NCBI GenBank assembly: GCA_947595925.1
Contig: CANQEV010000004.1
Location: 21,459-85,458, forward strand
Length of the DNA: 64,000 bases
DNA from: an uncultured Acetatifactor sp.
GTDB taxonomy: Bacteria; Bacillota; Clostridia; Lachnospirales; Lachnospiraceae
Reading direction: 5' to 3'
Shown here piece by piece: positions 1 to 8,414 of the stretch. Positions within the stretch are counted from its first letter, which is position 1. Each line of letters starts with the position of its first letter. A program made the translations under genes and the position numbers. Under the pieces are notes generated by a model. It saw nothing but the letters and a program-made list of their open reading frames with translations, was not told the DNA's origin and searched no databases.

Positions 1-291
1 GATCTCGCCCCAGGGCAGCTCGTTTGCCTTAGCCATAGCGTAGATCTTCAGGGTCTTTCCGTCAACGGTGATGGTTCCTGCCTCGTCGTCAGCCTCTACG
101 GTGTGAAGGTTCTCACCGATCTTTCCACAGTATCCGCCCTGAGCGGTGTCGTACTTCAGCAACTGAGCCAGCATGGAAGGCTTCGTCAGATCGTTGATTG
201 CAACTACCTCGTAACCTTCTGCGCCAAACATCTGTCTGAATGCCAGACGACCGATACGGCCAAAACCATTGATCGCAACTTTTACTGCCAT
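1..291 (-). CDS. gap: Glyceraldehyde-3-phosphate dehydrogenase, N-terminal part
   Basis: This is the first 97 codons of a gene that runs off the left edge. The product begins [19 protein letters not shown], the classic N-terminal NAD-binding motif (INGFGRIGR) of phosphorylating GAPDH, followed by an AINDL segment and a GKTLKIYA strand typical of the Rossmann half. The family oxidises glyceraldehyde-3-phosphate to 1,3-bisphosphoglycerate in glycolysis. The catalytic cysteine domain lies outside the window. The ATG at 291 is preceded by an AGGAGG ribosome site about 8 bases upstream. Its promoter is at 404-432. Confidence 0.95.
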   Translation of the reverse strand, partial: MAVKVAINGFGRIGRLAFRQMFGAEGYEVVAINDLTKPSMLAQLLKYDTAQGGYCGKIGENLHTVEADDEAGTITVDGKTLKIYAMAKANELPWGEI

Positions 292-403
292 TTTAGTTTC
301 CTCCTAGTTTTTGATTATTTATTTCTTTTGACACGCGCAAACGCCCCGAGGAGCCTGTCCCCTCTTCCGCGTTTCCGATTGTCAAAATTTTATCAGCAAA
401 CAT

Positions 404-432
404 ATTTTACCTAATTCCATCTGATAATTCAA
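404..432 (-). promoter_or_regulatory. Vegetative promoter for gap
   Basis: On the minus strand TTGAAT (432-427) and TAAAAT (409-404) are separated by exactly 17 bases, in an AT-rich stretch about 110 bases upstream of the gap start. This is a good sigma-A type match with no other gene between it and gap. Confidence 0.6.
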
Positions 433-511
433 GACAAAATTAAAAAATAATTTCCAATTCCGTAAAATTTAACCGTTTGTTCAAATTTCCCGTGGTTTTT
501 TTGACGAAATT

Positions 512-520
512 TGTTATACT
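512..520 (+). promoter_or_regulatory. Possible extended -10 promoter for the PHP gene
   Basis: TGTTATACT (512-520) fits an extended -10 element, but there is no good -35 at the proper distance. The roughly 190 bases between it and the PHP start at 709 hold a short hairpin (CGGAC, loop, GTCCG, near 602-617) and no recognisable riboswitch. Apart from this element and the gap promoter, I see nothing in the 417-base intergenic region. Confidence 0.3.
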
Positions 521-708
521 GATAACTGACGGGGGATGGATCGGGATGCCCGCCGGCGAACCGAAAACCGCGCCTGCCGACGTTCCGAAAAAGAGAGGCA
601 CGGACTTTTACGTCCGATTGTGGCCGAAACAGGATTGCCCGACTTTTAGAACCCGCCGTCTCCTAATTCGATATTCCTTAATTGTATGTAGAAAGGATTT
701 TGAAAGCT

Positions 709-1536
709 ATGCCCCTCACTGCAGACTGCCACCTTCACAGCCGTCACTCCGGCGACAGCACCGCCCCCATGGAAGAAATGATCCTGCGGGGGATAGACCT
801 TGGCCTCAACACTATGTGTTTTACGGAGCACAACGATTTCTGCTACCCGGACACCCCGGACGGCCCCGGAAGCATCTTTCTCTTAAACGCCGACTCCTAC
901 CTCTATGAGCTGATCTCCTTAAAAGAAAAATACGCGGACCGCATCCAGATCCTGTTCGGCGTGGAGCTCGGACTGCAGCCGGATGCGGAATGTTTCCGAA
1001 AGAACGCCGTATTTGCCAAAAGCTATGACTTTGATTTTATCATCGGCTCCTCCCATATCTGCCATGGACGCGACCCCTACTACCCTGACTTTTATGAGGG
1101 AAGGAGCGAGGAGGAAGCTTACCGCGAATACTTTTCTTCTATATTGGAGAATGTCAAAAAATATCAGAACTTCGATGTCTACGGGCACCTGGATTACGTC
1201 GTTCGATACGGCCCCGGCAAAGACAGAGATTACAGCTATGACAGGTATCAGGACGTGCTGGATCCGATCCTTCAGGCCCTGATTGAAAATGAAAAGGGCC
1301 TGGAAGTCAACACCGGCGGCTTAAAAAGCGGTCTCCGGGATCTCCACCCCTGCGCGGACGTCTTAAAGCGCTATCGCGCGCTGGGCGGCGAACTTGTCAC
1401 CGTCGGAAGCGACGCCCACAGGCCGGAAGACGTCGCGGCCCACTTTGACCGGGCCGGTCAGCTTCTGAAGGACTGCGGATTTTCCTATTACTGCGTCTAT
1501 GAGAAGCGCACGCCCCATTTTAAAAAGCTTGACTGA
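709..1536 (+). CDS. PHP-domain phosphatase, histidinol-phosphatase (HisJ/HisK) family
   Basis: A 275-residue PHP-superfamily metal phosphoesterase. The N-terminal DCHLHSRHSGD motif, the TEHNDF segment, GVELG, GSSH, YGHLDY and C-terminal GSDAH supply the His/Asp/Glu metal ligands expected of this fold. Within PHP proteins it is closest to the histidinol-phosphatase type (histidine biosynthesis, histidinol phosphate to histidinol), but no his genes are nearby and many paralogues have other sugar-phosphate substrates. A TTG at 682 is possible; I chose ATG 709 because the family starts just before the DCHLH motif and GAAAGGA lies 11 bases upstream. It stands alone on the plus strand, facing mnmA. 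Confidence 0.8.
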   Translation: MPLTADCHLHSRHSGDSTAPMEEMILRGIDLGLNTMCFTEHNDFCYPDTPDGPGSIFLLNADSYLYELISLKEKYADRIQILFGVELGLQPDAECFRKNAVFAKSYDFDFIIGSSHICHGRDPYYPDFYEGRSEEEAYREYFSSILENVKKYQNFDVYGHLDYVVRYGPGKDRDYSYDRYQDVLDPILQALIENEKGLEVNTGGLKSGLRDLHPCADVLKRYRALGGELVTVGSDAHRPEDVAAHFDRAGQLLKDCGFSYYCVYEKRTPHFKKLD

Positions 1537-1547
1537 AGGGATGCGGG

Positions 1548-1702
1548 GCGCTTGCCAGAGGCGGGCCCGGCAGTAAATCCAGGCCCCGGCGCGCTTGTCA
1601 GGGGCGGGCCCGGCAGTAAATCCAGGCCGCAGCGCGCTTGTCAGGGGCGGGCCCGGCAGTAAATCCAGGCCCCGGCACGCTTGTCAAGGGCGGGCCTGGC
1701 AG
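1548..1702. repeat. 43-bp tandem repeat, about 3.6 copies
   Basis: Units begin at 1548, 1591, 1634 and 1677, exactly 43 bases apart. Each contains GCTTGTCAGGGGCGGGCC followed by CGGCAGTAAATCCAGGCC with few changes. The last, shortened copy runs into mnmA, so its stop codon (1684-1686) and final codons are made of repeat sequence. The array lies between convergent genes and has no variable spacers, so it is not CRISPR. Confidence 0.9.
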
Positions 1703-2742
1703 AGGGTCCCGCCTCCCAGGACATACTCCCCGTCGTAAAACACCACCGCCTGGCCCGGGGTGACTGCCCGGACCTTCCCCTCAAATCTGCACTCCGCTAA
1801 ATCTTCTCCGATCTTTTTGACCGTACAAAATTCCCCGGCGTGATTATATCGGATCTTCGCCCTGACCCGTCTTTCGGACGGCAGATCCTCTATCGACATA
1901 AAATGCAAGTCGGTACAGACCGCTCTGTCCACAAAAAGTTCTTCATTTTCCCCGACCACGACTTCATTGGTTTCCGGCCGGATCTCCGTCACGAACACCC
2001 GATGCCCCATGGGCAGCTCCAGTCCCCGGCGCTGTCCGATGGTATAGTGCGAGATCCCCCGGTGCCTTCCAAGCACCCTGCCGTCCCGCGTCACGAAGTT
2101 GCCGGGACCGGAGAGCTTTTCCCTCGCCGTCCTCTCAATAAATCCCGCGTAGTCGTGATCCGGGATAAAACAGATCTCCTGGCTGTCCGGTTTCTGTGCC
2201 ACCGGCAGTCCCGCCTCCCTGGCGATCTCCCGGATCCGCGCCTTTTCATATTCCCCCACGGGCATCAGCGTTCTCTTAAGCTGCTCCTGGGTCAGATTAT
2301 AAAGCGCATACGTCTGATCCTTTTCCGCCGTCACGGAATTACGGACAGCGTATCTGCCGTTCTCCAGCCTGTCGATCCGGGCGTAATGCCCCGTGGCGAT
2401 ATACTCCGCCCCAAGTTGACGGCTCCTCTCCAAAAGGGCCTCCCACTTCACCCGCCGGTTACAGACCACGCAGGGGTTCGGCGTCCTGCCCTGCAGATAT
2501 TCCCGGGTGAAATAGTCGACCACTTCCCTCAGAAAGACCTCCCGGAAATCCATGACATAATGAGGGATTTCCAGGATCCCGGCTACTTTTTCCGCATCCT
2601 CGGCGGCGGATGATCCCCCGCAGCCCTCTCCCCAGAACTGCATGGTGACGCCGATCACGTCATACCCCCGTTCCTTTAACAAAAGGGCCGCCACAGAGGA
2701 ATCCACGCCCCCGGACATCCCTACGACCACTCTCTCCTTCAT
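1684..2742 (-). CDS. mnmA: tRNA-uridine 2-sulfurtransferase MnmA
   Basis: MnmA activates U34 of Lys, Glu and Gln tRNAs with ATP and inserts sulfur, giving 2-thiouridine. The product (352 residues) starts MKERVVVGMSGGVDSS with the SGGVDS PP-loop. It carries the two catalytic cysteines in NPCVVCN and SQEICF, and has the C-terminal beta-barrel region. I set the start at ATG 2742, not at a far upstream in-frame codon, because AGGAG lies just before it and the family starts here. The cysteine desulfurase that would supply sulfur is immediately upstream on the same strand; this pairing is like yrvO-mnmA of Bacillus. The last codons lie in the 43-bp repeat array. Confidence 0.95.
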   Translation of the reverse strand: MKERVVVGMSGGVDSSVAALLLKERGYDVIGVTMQFWGEGCGGSSAAEDAEKVAGILEIPHYVMDFREVFLREVVDYFTREYLQGRTPNPCVVCNRRVKWEALLERSRQLGAEYIATGHYARIDRLENGRYAVRNSVTAEKDQTYALYNLTQEQLKRTLMPVGEYEKARIREIAREAGLPVAQKPDSQEICFIPDHDYAGFIERTAREKLSGPGNFVTRDGRVLGRHRGISHYTIGQRRGLELPMGHRVFVTEIRPETNEVVVGENEELFVDRAVCTDLHFMSIEDLPSERRVRAKIRYNHAGEFCTVKKIGEDLAECRFEGKVRAVTPGQAVVFYDGEYVLGGGTLCQARP

Positions 2743-2971
2743 CTCAAGCTCCTGTTCCTCTTCTCCCCGTCTGCATTTTCCGCACAGTCTTTTTGCACTG
2801 TCTGCGCTTTCTGTGCTCCTGTATTTCCTGCTTTCTGCTTTACCGTATCTCCTGCTCTCTTCGTGCTTCCTGCTTTTCCCAGTCCGGCGCAGCCCTGCAC
2901 AACGCCAAAATTTCTCTCCCCCGGTGCCAGCTTTCCACATGCCAGGAATTCTCTCTTTCTCAGCGCCTTCC

Positions 2972-4132
2972 TCACGCCCAGGGTTCCTTCCACCCCATCA
3001 TCCGGCGCATTCGGAAGACGATCTCCTTCAATGCATCCACCGTCCTGTCGATCTCCTCCAAAGTGTTTTCCTCCGAAAGCGTAAACCGAAGGGACCCCTT
3101 TGCCTGTTCCGGGGTTCTTCCCATGGCAAGCAGCACATGGGAGGGCTCCCTGCTTCCCGTGGCGCAGGCGGAACCGCTGGAGGCGCAGATCCCCGCCATA
3201 TCCAGCTCGATCAGCACCGCTTCCCCCTCCAGGGGCGGAATACACACGCTGACATTACCCGGCAGCCGCTTTTCCGGATGACCGTTCAGCAGGATTCCCG
3301 GAACCTCATTGAGAAGCCTCCCCGTCATGTGCTCCGACAGCCGCCGCAGGTATGGTTCGTCCTGCTCCAGGCGTTCCGCCGCGCGTTTCGCCGCCGCAGC
3401 CAGGCCCGCGATCCCCGCCACGTTCTCCGTGCCGCCGCGAAGCCCCCTCTCCTGACCCCCGCCGTAAAGATAGGGGGAAAGACGCACATCCTTCCTCACA
3501 TAGAGGAATCCCGTCCCCTTAGGTCCGTGAAACTTATGGCCGCTGGCGCTGAGCAGGCCGATCCGGCCGTTCCCCACGGAAACCGGCAAATGCCCGTATG
3601 CCTGCACCGCGTCCGTGTGAAAGAGGATTCCATGCCTGTCCGCGATCTCCGCAATCTCTTGAATCGGCTCCAGCGTGCCCACCTCATTGTTGGCATACAT
3701 CACGCTGATCAGGATCGTGTCCCTGCGGACGGCCGCTTCCAGCGCTCCAGGATCCACCGCCCCGTATTCGTCCACATCCAGATATGTCACCTGGAATCCC
3801 TGTTTTTCCAGGGCTTTGCAGGTATTTATGACTGCATGGTGCTCCACCTTCGAGACAATCATATGGCTGCCCTTTTCCCGAAGTCCTTCTGCCGCGGAGC
3901 GGAGGGCCCAGTTGTCCGCCTCCGAACCGCCGGAGGTAAAATAAATCTCTTCCGGCTGCGCGCCCAGGGTTCCCGCGATCACGCGCCTGCTCTCCGCCAG
4001 CGCCTTCTTCGCCCTTCCCGCCAGGGAATAGACCGCGCTGGGATTCCCAAAATCATCCTTTAGATAGGGCAGCATCGCCTCAAAGGCCTCTTCCGAAAGC
4101 CTGGTGGTAGCCGCATTGTCCAAGTATATCAT
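2972..4132 (-). CDS. Cysteine desulfurase (NifS/IscS/YrvO type)
   Basis: A 386-residue PLP enzyme that converts cysteine to alanine and passes on persulfide sulfur. MIYLDNAATT is the family N-terminus; HTDAVQAYG and SASGHKFHGPKG contain the cofactor-binding residues and Schiff-base lysine; SSGSACATG holds the catalytic cysteine on its mobile loop. RGGTENV is also typical. ATG 4132 is preferred over 4174 because it gives the standard N-terminus and GAAGGGG lies upstream. Its neighbour mnmA suggests a dedicated role in tRNA thiolation, as for YrvO, though a role in Fe-S assembly cannot be excluded. A promoter lies about 250 bases upstream, leaving a long leader. Confidence 0.93.
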   Translation of the reverse strand: MIYLDNAATTRLSEEAFEAMLPYLKDDFGNPSAVYSLAGRAKKALAESRRVIAGTLGAQPEEIYFTSGGSEADNWALRSAAEGLREKGSHMIVSKVEHHAVINTCKALEKQGFQVTYLDVDEYGAVDPGALEAAVRRDTILISVMYANNEVGTLEPIQEIAEIADRHGILFHTDAVQAYGHLPVSVGNGRIGLLSASGHKFHGPKGTGFLYVRKDVRLSPYLYGGGQERGLRGGTENVAGIAGLAAAAKRAAERLEQDEPYLRRLSEHMTGRLLNEVPGILLNGHPEKRLPGNVSVCIPPLEGEAVLIELDMAGICASSGSACATGSREPSHVLLAMGRTPEQAKGSLRFTLSEENTLEEIDRTVDALKEIVFRMRRMMGWKEPWA

Positions 4133-4381
4133 GTCAAGACCATCCCCTTCGCCACATTTCCGTCCCTTTTCCATCCCGTTTTACAGACGTTGACCCCATC
4201 CTGATCCCACGCCGCACTCTCTAAAACTGCCGTGCCGCTTTCCAAGCCTGTACGCATTTCTGTTTCCGACTGCGTTTTTTCCGTTGCATTGGTTCACGCC
4301 GCATTGTTCCTGCCGCTGCCGTTTCCTCCGGATCAGCCTTTCCACACCCGTCCCAGCCAGTCCGCTTCAGAACGTTATTCC

Positions 4382-4411
4382 AGTATAACATTTTCCCGCC
4401 GGTTCTTTCAA
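4382..4411 (-). promoter_or_regulatory. Promoter for the desulfurase-mnmA operon
   Basis: On the minus strand TTGAAA (4411-4406), an 18-base spacer and TGTTATACT with -10 TATACT (4387-4382) make a strong vegetative promoter with an extended -10. Transcription would start near 4375, about 240 bases before the desulfurase start. Confidence 0.65.
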
Positions 4412-4478
4412 CACCCTCTTTTGAATATGCTTTCCTAAAGAGCGGCTTCCTGGACGCAGACCGAAAAAGGACCATATT

Positions 4479-6005
4479 ATGAAACCAAAAACCTTCTCCC
4501 TCAAAAAGATGTCGGACCATCCGCTCATAACCGGGACGCTCATTCTGACTTTGACCGGCCTGGTCAGCAGACTGATCGGCTTCTTCTACCGCATCTACCT
4601 TTCCCGGATTTTCGGAGAGGAAAACATGGGGATCTACCAGTTGATCAGCCCGGTGATCTCCCTCACCTTCGCCCTGTCTGCCGCCGCCTACCAGACAGCC
4701 GTCTCCAAACTCACCGCGGAACTGGCGGCGCGTTCCTCTTCCGCAAGGGATCCCCGCATCCGCAGACCTTTTTGGGCAGCCCTCACTATCTCCCTGCCCT
4801 TGTCCTTCCTCTGCACCGCCGTCACCTTTCTTCTCGCAGAGCCCATCGGTTCCGTCCTCCTGAAAGAGCCCAGGACCGTTCCCCTGCTGCGGATCATCGC
4901 CTTTTCCTTCCCCTTCGTGGGGATCCATGCCTGTATCAACGGCTGGTTCTACGGCATGAAAAAAGCCGGGCTCCCGGCCATCGCCCAACTGGTCGAACAG
5001 TTGACCCGCGTGGGCTATGTGTATCTGATCACCAAAAAGACACTGACCGCCGGACAGACGCCGGACATCTCCGCTGCAGTTTTCGGCCTGGCTTTGGGGG
5101 AACTGGTCAGCATGTCGGTGGCGATCTTTACCTACCTGCCCTTCTTTCAGGCTGACGAATCCGCTTCCGCCGGGAATATGGCATCCTCCTTGCGAAATTC
5201 CCGGAACGCCTCTTTTCCGGACACCTCCTCCCGCGGACAAACTGCGGTTTCCACAGGATCCGGAGCCGGAAACTGCCCGCCGGTTTCCTTTGACAGAACC
5301 GCTTCCCCATCCCGGTGCGGAAAGAACCTCCGGGCCGGGATCCTCTCCGCCGCCGGCGTCTACCGGGGAATCCTGGCGATGGCGCTTCCCCTCACCGCGA
5401 ACCGCCTGACCCTGAACTTCTTAGGCAGCGCGGAATCCGTTGCCATCCCGGAGATGCTCCGCCTCTACGGATACACCACGGAAAACGCCCTCTCCGTCTA
5501 CGGCGTGCTCACCGGCATGGCAATGCCCCTGATCTTTTTCCCCAACGCCCTCACCAGCTCCATCGCCGTCATGCTTCTCCCCATGATCTCCGAGAAACAT
5601 TCGCTGAAGAAATACGACGCCGTGCGGAGCCTGACCCTTCAAACCCTGAAATACAGCTTTCTCATGGGCTTCGCCTGCATGACGGTCTTCTCGGCCCTGG
5701 GGCCCTGGCTTGGGACTTTCCTCTTTAACAGCCCGCTGGCCGGGCGCTGTATCCGCACCCTTGGATTTATCTGTCCTTTTCTTTATCTGGACACCACCCT
5801 GTCCAGCATCCTCCAGGGACTGGGAAAGGCCGGCGCCATCTTCTTTATCAATATCACCAGCCTTCTCGTCCGCCTGGCCTTCGTCTACTTTGCCATACCG
5901 GTCTATGGGATCAAGGGATACCTCTGGGGGATGCTGGCCGGACAGATCATCCTCTGCGTTCTCTGTCTCCTATGCCTTCTGAGATACTTCCGCGGGCACC
6001 GATAA
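4479..6005 (+). CDS. SpoVB/MurJ-like polysaccharide flippase (MOP superfamily)
   Basis: A 508-residue polytopic membrane protein. The N-terminus (TGTLILTLTGLVSRLIGF, then YRIYLSRIFGEE) is the signature of the stage V sporulation protein B branch of the MOP flippases, which move lipid-linked wall precursors across the membrane. About a dozen hydrophobic segments follow. An unusual hydrophilic, Ser/Gly/Arg-rich insertion (about residues 225-285) separates the first transmembrane half from the second. Family members usually have only a short loop there. A GAAAAAGGA ribosome site precedes the ATG. It is a single gene converging on nrdR across a shared terminator. Confidence 0.85.
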   Translation: MKPKTFSLKKMSDHPLITGTLILTLTGLVSRLIGFFYRIYLSRIFGEENMGIYQLISPVISLTFALSAAAYQTAVSKLTAELAARSSSARDPRIRRPFWAALTISLPLSFLCTAVTFLLAEPIGSVLLKEPRTVPLLRIIAFSFPFVGIHACINGWFYGMKKAGLPAIAQLVEQLTRVGYVYLITKKTLTAGQTPDISAAVFGLALGELVSMSVAIFTYLPFFQADESASAGNMASSLRNSRNASFPDTSSRGQTAVSTGSGAGNCPPVSFDRTASPSRCGKNLRAGILSAAGVYRGILAMALPLTANRLTLNFLGSAESVAIPEMLRLYGYTTENALSVYGVLTGMAMPLIFFPNALTSSIAVMLLPMISEKHSLKKYDAVRSLTLQTLKYSFLMGFACMTVFSALGPWLGTFLFNSPLAGRCIRTLGFICPFLYLDTTLSSILQGLGKAGAIFFINITSLLVRLAFVYFAIPVYGIKGYLWGMLAGQIILCVLCLLCLLRYFRGHR

Positions 6006-6055
6006 TTCCCTCTTTGCCTTCAAAGGAGCAGCCATTGAAAGAAACCGCCATTGAA

Positions 6056-6084
6056 AAAACCGCGGCCAGGTCATCCGCGGTTTT
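6056..6084. terminator. Bidirectional terminator between flippase gene and nrdR
   Basis: AAAACCGCGG (6056-6065) and CCGCGGTTTT (6075-6084) form a perfect 10-bp stem with a 9-base loop. A-rich sequence lies on one side and T-rich on the other, so it can stop both converging transcripts. Confidence 0.85.
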
Positions 6085-6107
6085 GCTCTTTCTTTTTATA
6101 TAATGCG

Positions 6108-6557
6108 TCACTTCAGCATATTTTTCAGTTCATCCATAAACGTATTGATATCCTTGAACTCCCGGTAAACGGAGGCAAAACGCACGTAGGCCACCATATC
6201 CAGGTCCCTGAGCTTATTCATCACCAGCTCGCCGATGACACGGCTCTGGATCTCCTTCTCCCCCAGGTTAAAGACCTCATTTTCCACCTCGTCCACAAGG
6301 GCCGTGATCTGATTTGCGCTGACAGGCCGCTTATGACACGCCCTCAGCACTCCCGCTTCAATCTTTTCGCGATCGTACGTCTCACGGTTATTGTCCTTTT
6401 TAATGATAATCAGAGGGATCGTCTCGATCTTCTCATACGTGGTGAAGCGCTTTCCGCAGCCATCACACTCTCTTCTGCGGCGAATGGAATTGTTGTCCTC
6501 CGCCGGTCTGGAATCAATCACTCGGGTATTCTCCTGATTACAGTACGGACACTTCAC
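6108..6557 (-). CDS. nrdR: Transcriptional repressor NrdR
   Basis: A 149-residue NrdR with a zinc ribbon at its N-terminus (CPYC at residues 3-6, CDGCGKRF further on) and an ATP-cone domain (RPLIIIKKDN-like start, then GEKEIQSRVIG). NrdR senses ATP/dATP and represses ribonucleotide reductase genes at NrdR boxes. The start is a GTG at 6557: GGGAGG lies 7 bases upstream and it gives the universal (M)KCPYC N-terminus. An ATG further upstream (6581) lacks such a site. It is followed on the same strand by the YmxH-like gene. Confidence 0.95.
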   Translation of the reverse strand: MKCPYCNQENTRVIDSRPAEDNNSIRRRRECDGCGKRFTTYEKIETIPLIIIKKDNNRETYDREKIEAGVLRACHKRPVSANQITALVDEVENEVFNLGEKEIQSRVIGELVMNKLRDLDMVAYVRFASVYREFKDINTFMDELKNMLK

Positions 6558-6608
6558 GGTTTTTCCTCCCTTTGTACTCAAATTTACGCTTTCATCTTAC
6601 TATCAAAG

Positions 6609-6839
6609 TCAATTTATGTCAACCAAAATAATGTCAGGACCGATCTGGCGGATGTCTTTCCAGCAGATGGAGAGCTCCGGTTCACACCGCAGGAAACTCA
6701 GGGCCTTGCAGCTGCCTGGAACCATCACCTTGCAGATACAGCCCTTGCACTCGTCAAACTCCAGGTCGCATATCCTCCCCAGCTTTTTACAATCCTTGAT
6801 ATTGATCACGTCTTTGCACTTCAATTCCGAAAACAGCAT
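6609..6839 (-). CDS. YlmC/YmxH-family PRC-barrel sporulation protein
   Basis: A 76-residue protein starting MLFSELKCKDVINIKDCKKLG and continuing with the small beta-rich PRC-barrel pattern of the YlmC/YmxH family. The family is conserved in spore formers and often encoded near sporulation genes; its molecular role is not settled. An internal Cys-rich piece (CKGCICK) is present. ATG 6839 has GGAGG six bases upstream; an in-frame ATG at 6866 has no such site. It sits between sigG and nrdR on the same strand, with about 115 bases to the end of sigG. Confidence 0.8.
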   Translation of the reverse strand: MLFSELKCKDVINIKDCKKLGRICDLEFDECKGCICKVMVPGSCKALSFLRCEPELSICWKDIRQIGPDIILVDIN

Positions 6840-6954
6840 AGCAAGCCTCCGGAGCGTTTTCATCATTATTATATGCCGCCGCGGCCCCGAATGACTTTCC
6901 TTTCCAAATTTTTCTCGATCCAGGCGTCAAAAAACATATGATTTCCCGCTGCCG

Positions 6955-7737
6955 TCACGCCGACAGATAGCTCCGCATCGTCCGCAGGGCGCTCTTTTCC
7001 AGCCGGGAGACCTGCGCCTGGGAAATTCCCACCAGTTCCGCCACCTCCATCTGGGTCTTTCCTTCAAAAAATCGGAGCCGGATAATCTCGTGTTCCCTCT
7101 CCCCCAACTTTTTGATCGCCTCGCTGAGAGACAGATGCGTCGTCCAGGTATCCTCGTTGTTTTTCTTGTCGCTGATCTGATCCATGACGTACAGCGCGTC
7201 GCCGCCGTCCGAATAGACCGGCTCATAGAGGCTCATAGGGCTCTGTATGGCGTCCATGGCGTAGACGATGTCCTCCTTGGAAATGCCCACTTCACTGGCG
7301 ATCTCCTCCACCGTCGGCTCCTTCAAATTGCGTTTTGTGAGCTGATCCCGCGCATAAATCGCCTTATACGCGGTATCCTTCAAAGAGCGGGAAACCCGGA
7401 TGCTGCTGGCGTTGTCCCGGAGGAAACGCTTGATCTCCCCAATTATCATTGGCACCGCATAAGTTGAAAACTTTACGTTCAGCGTCGTGTCAAAATTATC
7501 TATGGCTTTAATAAGGCCGACACAGCCGATCTGAAACAGATCGTCCACGTTTTCATTGGAGGAAGAAAATCGTTTGATGACGCTGAGCACCAGGCGAAGG
7601 TTTCCCTCGATGTATTTCTGTCTGGCCTCTTCATCGCCGGATTTGATCTGGTCAAATAATTTGGTTTTCTGTTCCGGGGTCAAAAGGGGAAGATTGGAGG
7701 TGTTCACTCCACAGATCTCTACTTTGCCGATAGCCAT
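6955..7737 (-). CDS. sigG: RNA polymerase sporulation sigma factor SigG
   Basis: A 260-residue sigma-70 family factor that drives late forespore transcription. MAIGKVEICGVNTSNLPLL is the characteristic SigG N-terminus containing the anti-sigma contact segment. Region 2 (NLRLVLSVIKRF, DDLFQIGCVGL, FSTYAVPMIIGEIKRFLRD) and region 4 (EREHEIIRLRFFEGKTQMEVA, then a GISQAQVSRLEK helix-turn-helix) are intact. ATG 7737 follows an AGAGG site and gives the conserved N-terminus. A probable promoter lies at 7809-7837. It is downstream of spoIIGA-sigE as in bacilli, but here a small gene and a terminator separate it from sigE. Confidence 0.95.
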   Translation of the reverse strand: MAIGKVEICGVNTSNLPLLTPEQKTKLFDQIKSGDEEARQKYIEGNLRLVLSVIKRFSSSNENVDDLFQIGCVGLIKAIDNFDTTLNVKFSTYAVPMIIGEIKRFLRDNASSIRVSRSLKDTAYKAIYARDQLTKRNLKEPTVEEIASEVGISKEDIVYAMDAIQSPMSLYEPVYSDGGDALYVMDQISDKKNNEDTWTTHLSLSEAIKKLGEREHEIIRLRFFEGKTQMEVAELVGISQAQVSRLEKSALRTMRSYLSA

Positions 7738-7808
7738 TGGATACCTCTGCACAAATTAGTCTAGCTATCTTTTGTGGACTAGTGGTAGTATGCTCCGCGC
7801 GCATGGAA

Positions 7809-7837
7809 ATTATACCGAAAAGTCTTCCCTTTCACAA
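7809..7837 (-). promoter_or_regulatory. Probable promoter for sigG
   Basis: Minus-strand TTGTGA (7837-7832), 17 bases, TATAAT (7814-7809), about 75 bases before the sigG start. The -35 lies in the U-tract of the upstream gene's terminator. It looks vegetative rather than forespore-specific; no clear SigF/SigG-type promoter was recognised. Confidence 0.5.
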
Positions 7838-7870
7838 AAAAAGAACAGTCTTCCGATCCTGAAAACTGTC
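7835..7870 (-). terminator. Terminator after the small gene 7911-8243
   Basis: On the minus strand GACAGTTTTC and GAAGACTGTTC form a hairpin (one G-U pair) followed by a run of seven T. It separates sigG from the upstream transcript. Confidence 0.75.
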
Positions 7871-7910
7871 CTCTTCTCCGTCTCACTTTTTCTTTTCCGG
7901 CCGCCCTAAA

Positions 7911-8243
7911 TCATGTCGACGACTCTTCCGTCCCGCCCTTGCCGTAATCGCTCCAATGACGGTCCGCGCCGTCCCATCTCTCCTTCTGGGTGAAGAGCAT
8001 ATCGTTCATCCAGGCGACGGCGTCCACCACGCCGTCCTCGTCGAAGGCAAAGGTCCGCCTGGTCTTTTTCTCCTCCGGGGTTGTAATGAAATTAAAGGGT
8101 TCGGGCCATACCGTGACGAGCAGCTCCTTCTCCCCGTCCTCTTTTTCCTGTTTTTCCAGTCGGTAGCGCATCCCCTGATGACAGCCCGTATATTCCGTTT
8201 TCTTCAGGTATTCCATGGATAAGATGTCTTCTCTCTGTATCAT
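7911..8243 (-). CDS. Conserved hypothetical protein
   Basis: A 110-residue soluble, acidic protein with no signal peptide or membrane segment. It starts MIQREDILSMEYLKKTEYTG, has a middle strand-rich part (LLVTVWPEPFNF) and a charged tail. ATG 8243 is chosen because AAGGGG lies just upstream; an in-frame upstream start has no ribosome site. I have a weak impression of similar short proteins in Clostridia but cannot name a family. It lies between sigE and sigG with its own terminator, so it could be co-transcribed from spoIIGA-sigE, though 170 bases separate it from sigE. Confidence 0.6.
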   Translation of the reverse strand: MIQREDILSMEYLKKTEYTGCHQGMRYRLEKQEKEDGEKELLVTVWPEPFNFITTPEEKKTRRTFAFDEDGVVDAVAWMNDMLFTQKERWDGADRHWSDYGKGGTEESST

Positions 8244-8414
8244 ATGATTTCCCCTTCTCTTAGGAATGAATTTACTTTCATTATAGACGCATTTTCTCCG
8301 CCGCGCAAGCCCCAACGCCCGGCATCAAAAGCGCTCCGATGTTCCGCCTGGCATCCGAAAACATTCCACGCTTCTCCATCAAAGCGCTCCTTTTGTCTGG
8401 AAATAGTCAAAGCC

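Noticed and set aside
1548..1702. CRISPR array
   Set aside because: The whole 43-base unit repeats; there are no unique spacers and no cas genes.
2743..2971. An N-terminal extension of MnmA of about 66 residues
   Set aside because: It is Lys/Arg-rich, unlike any MnmA, and a ribosome site directly before ATG 2742 marks the proper start.
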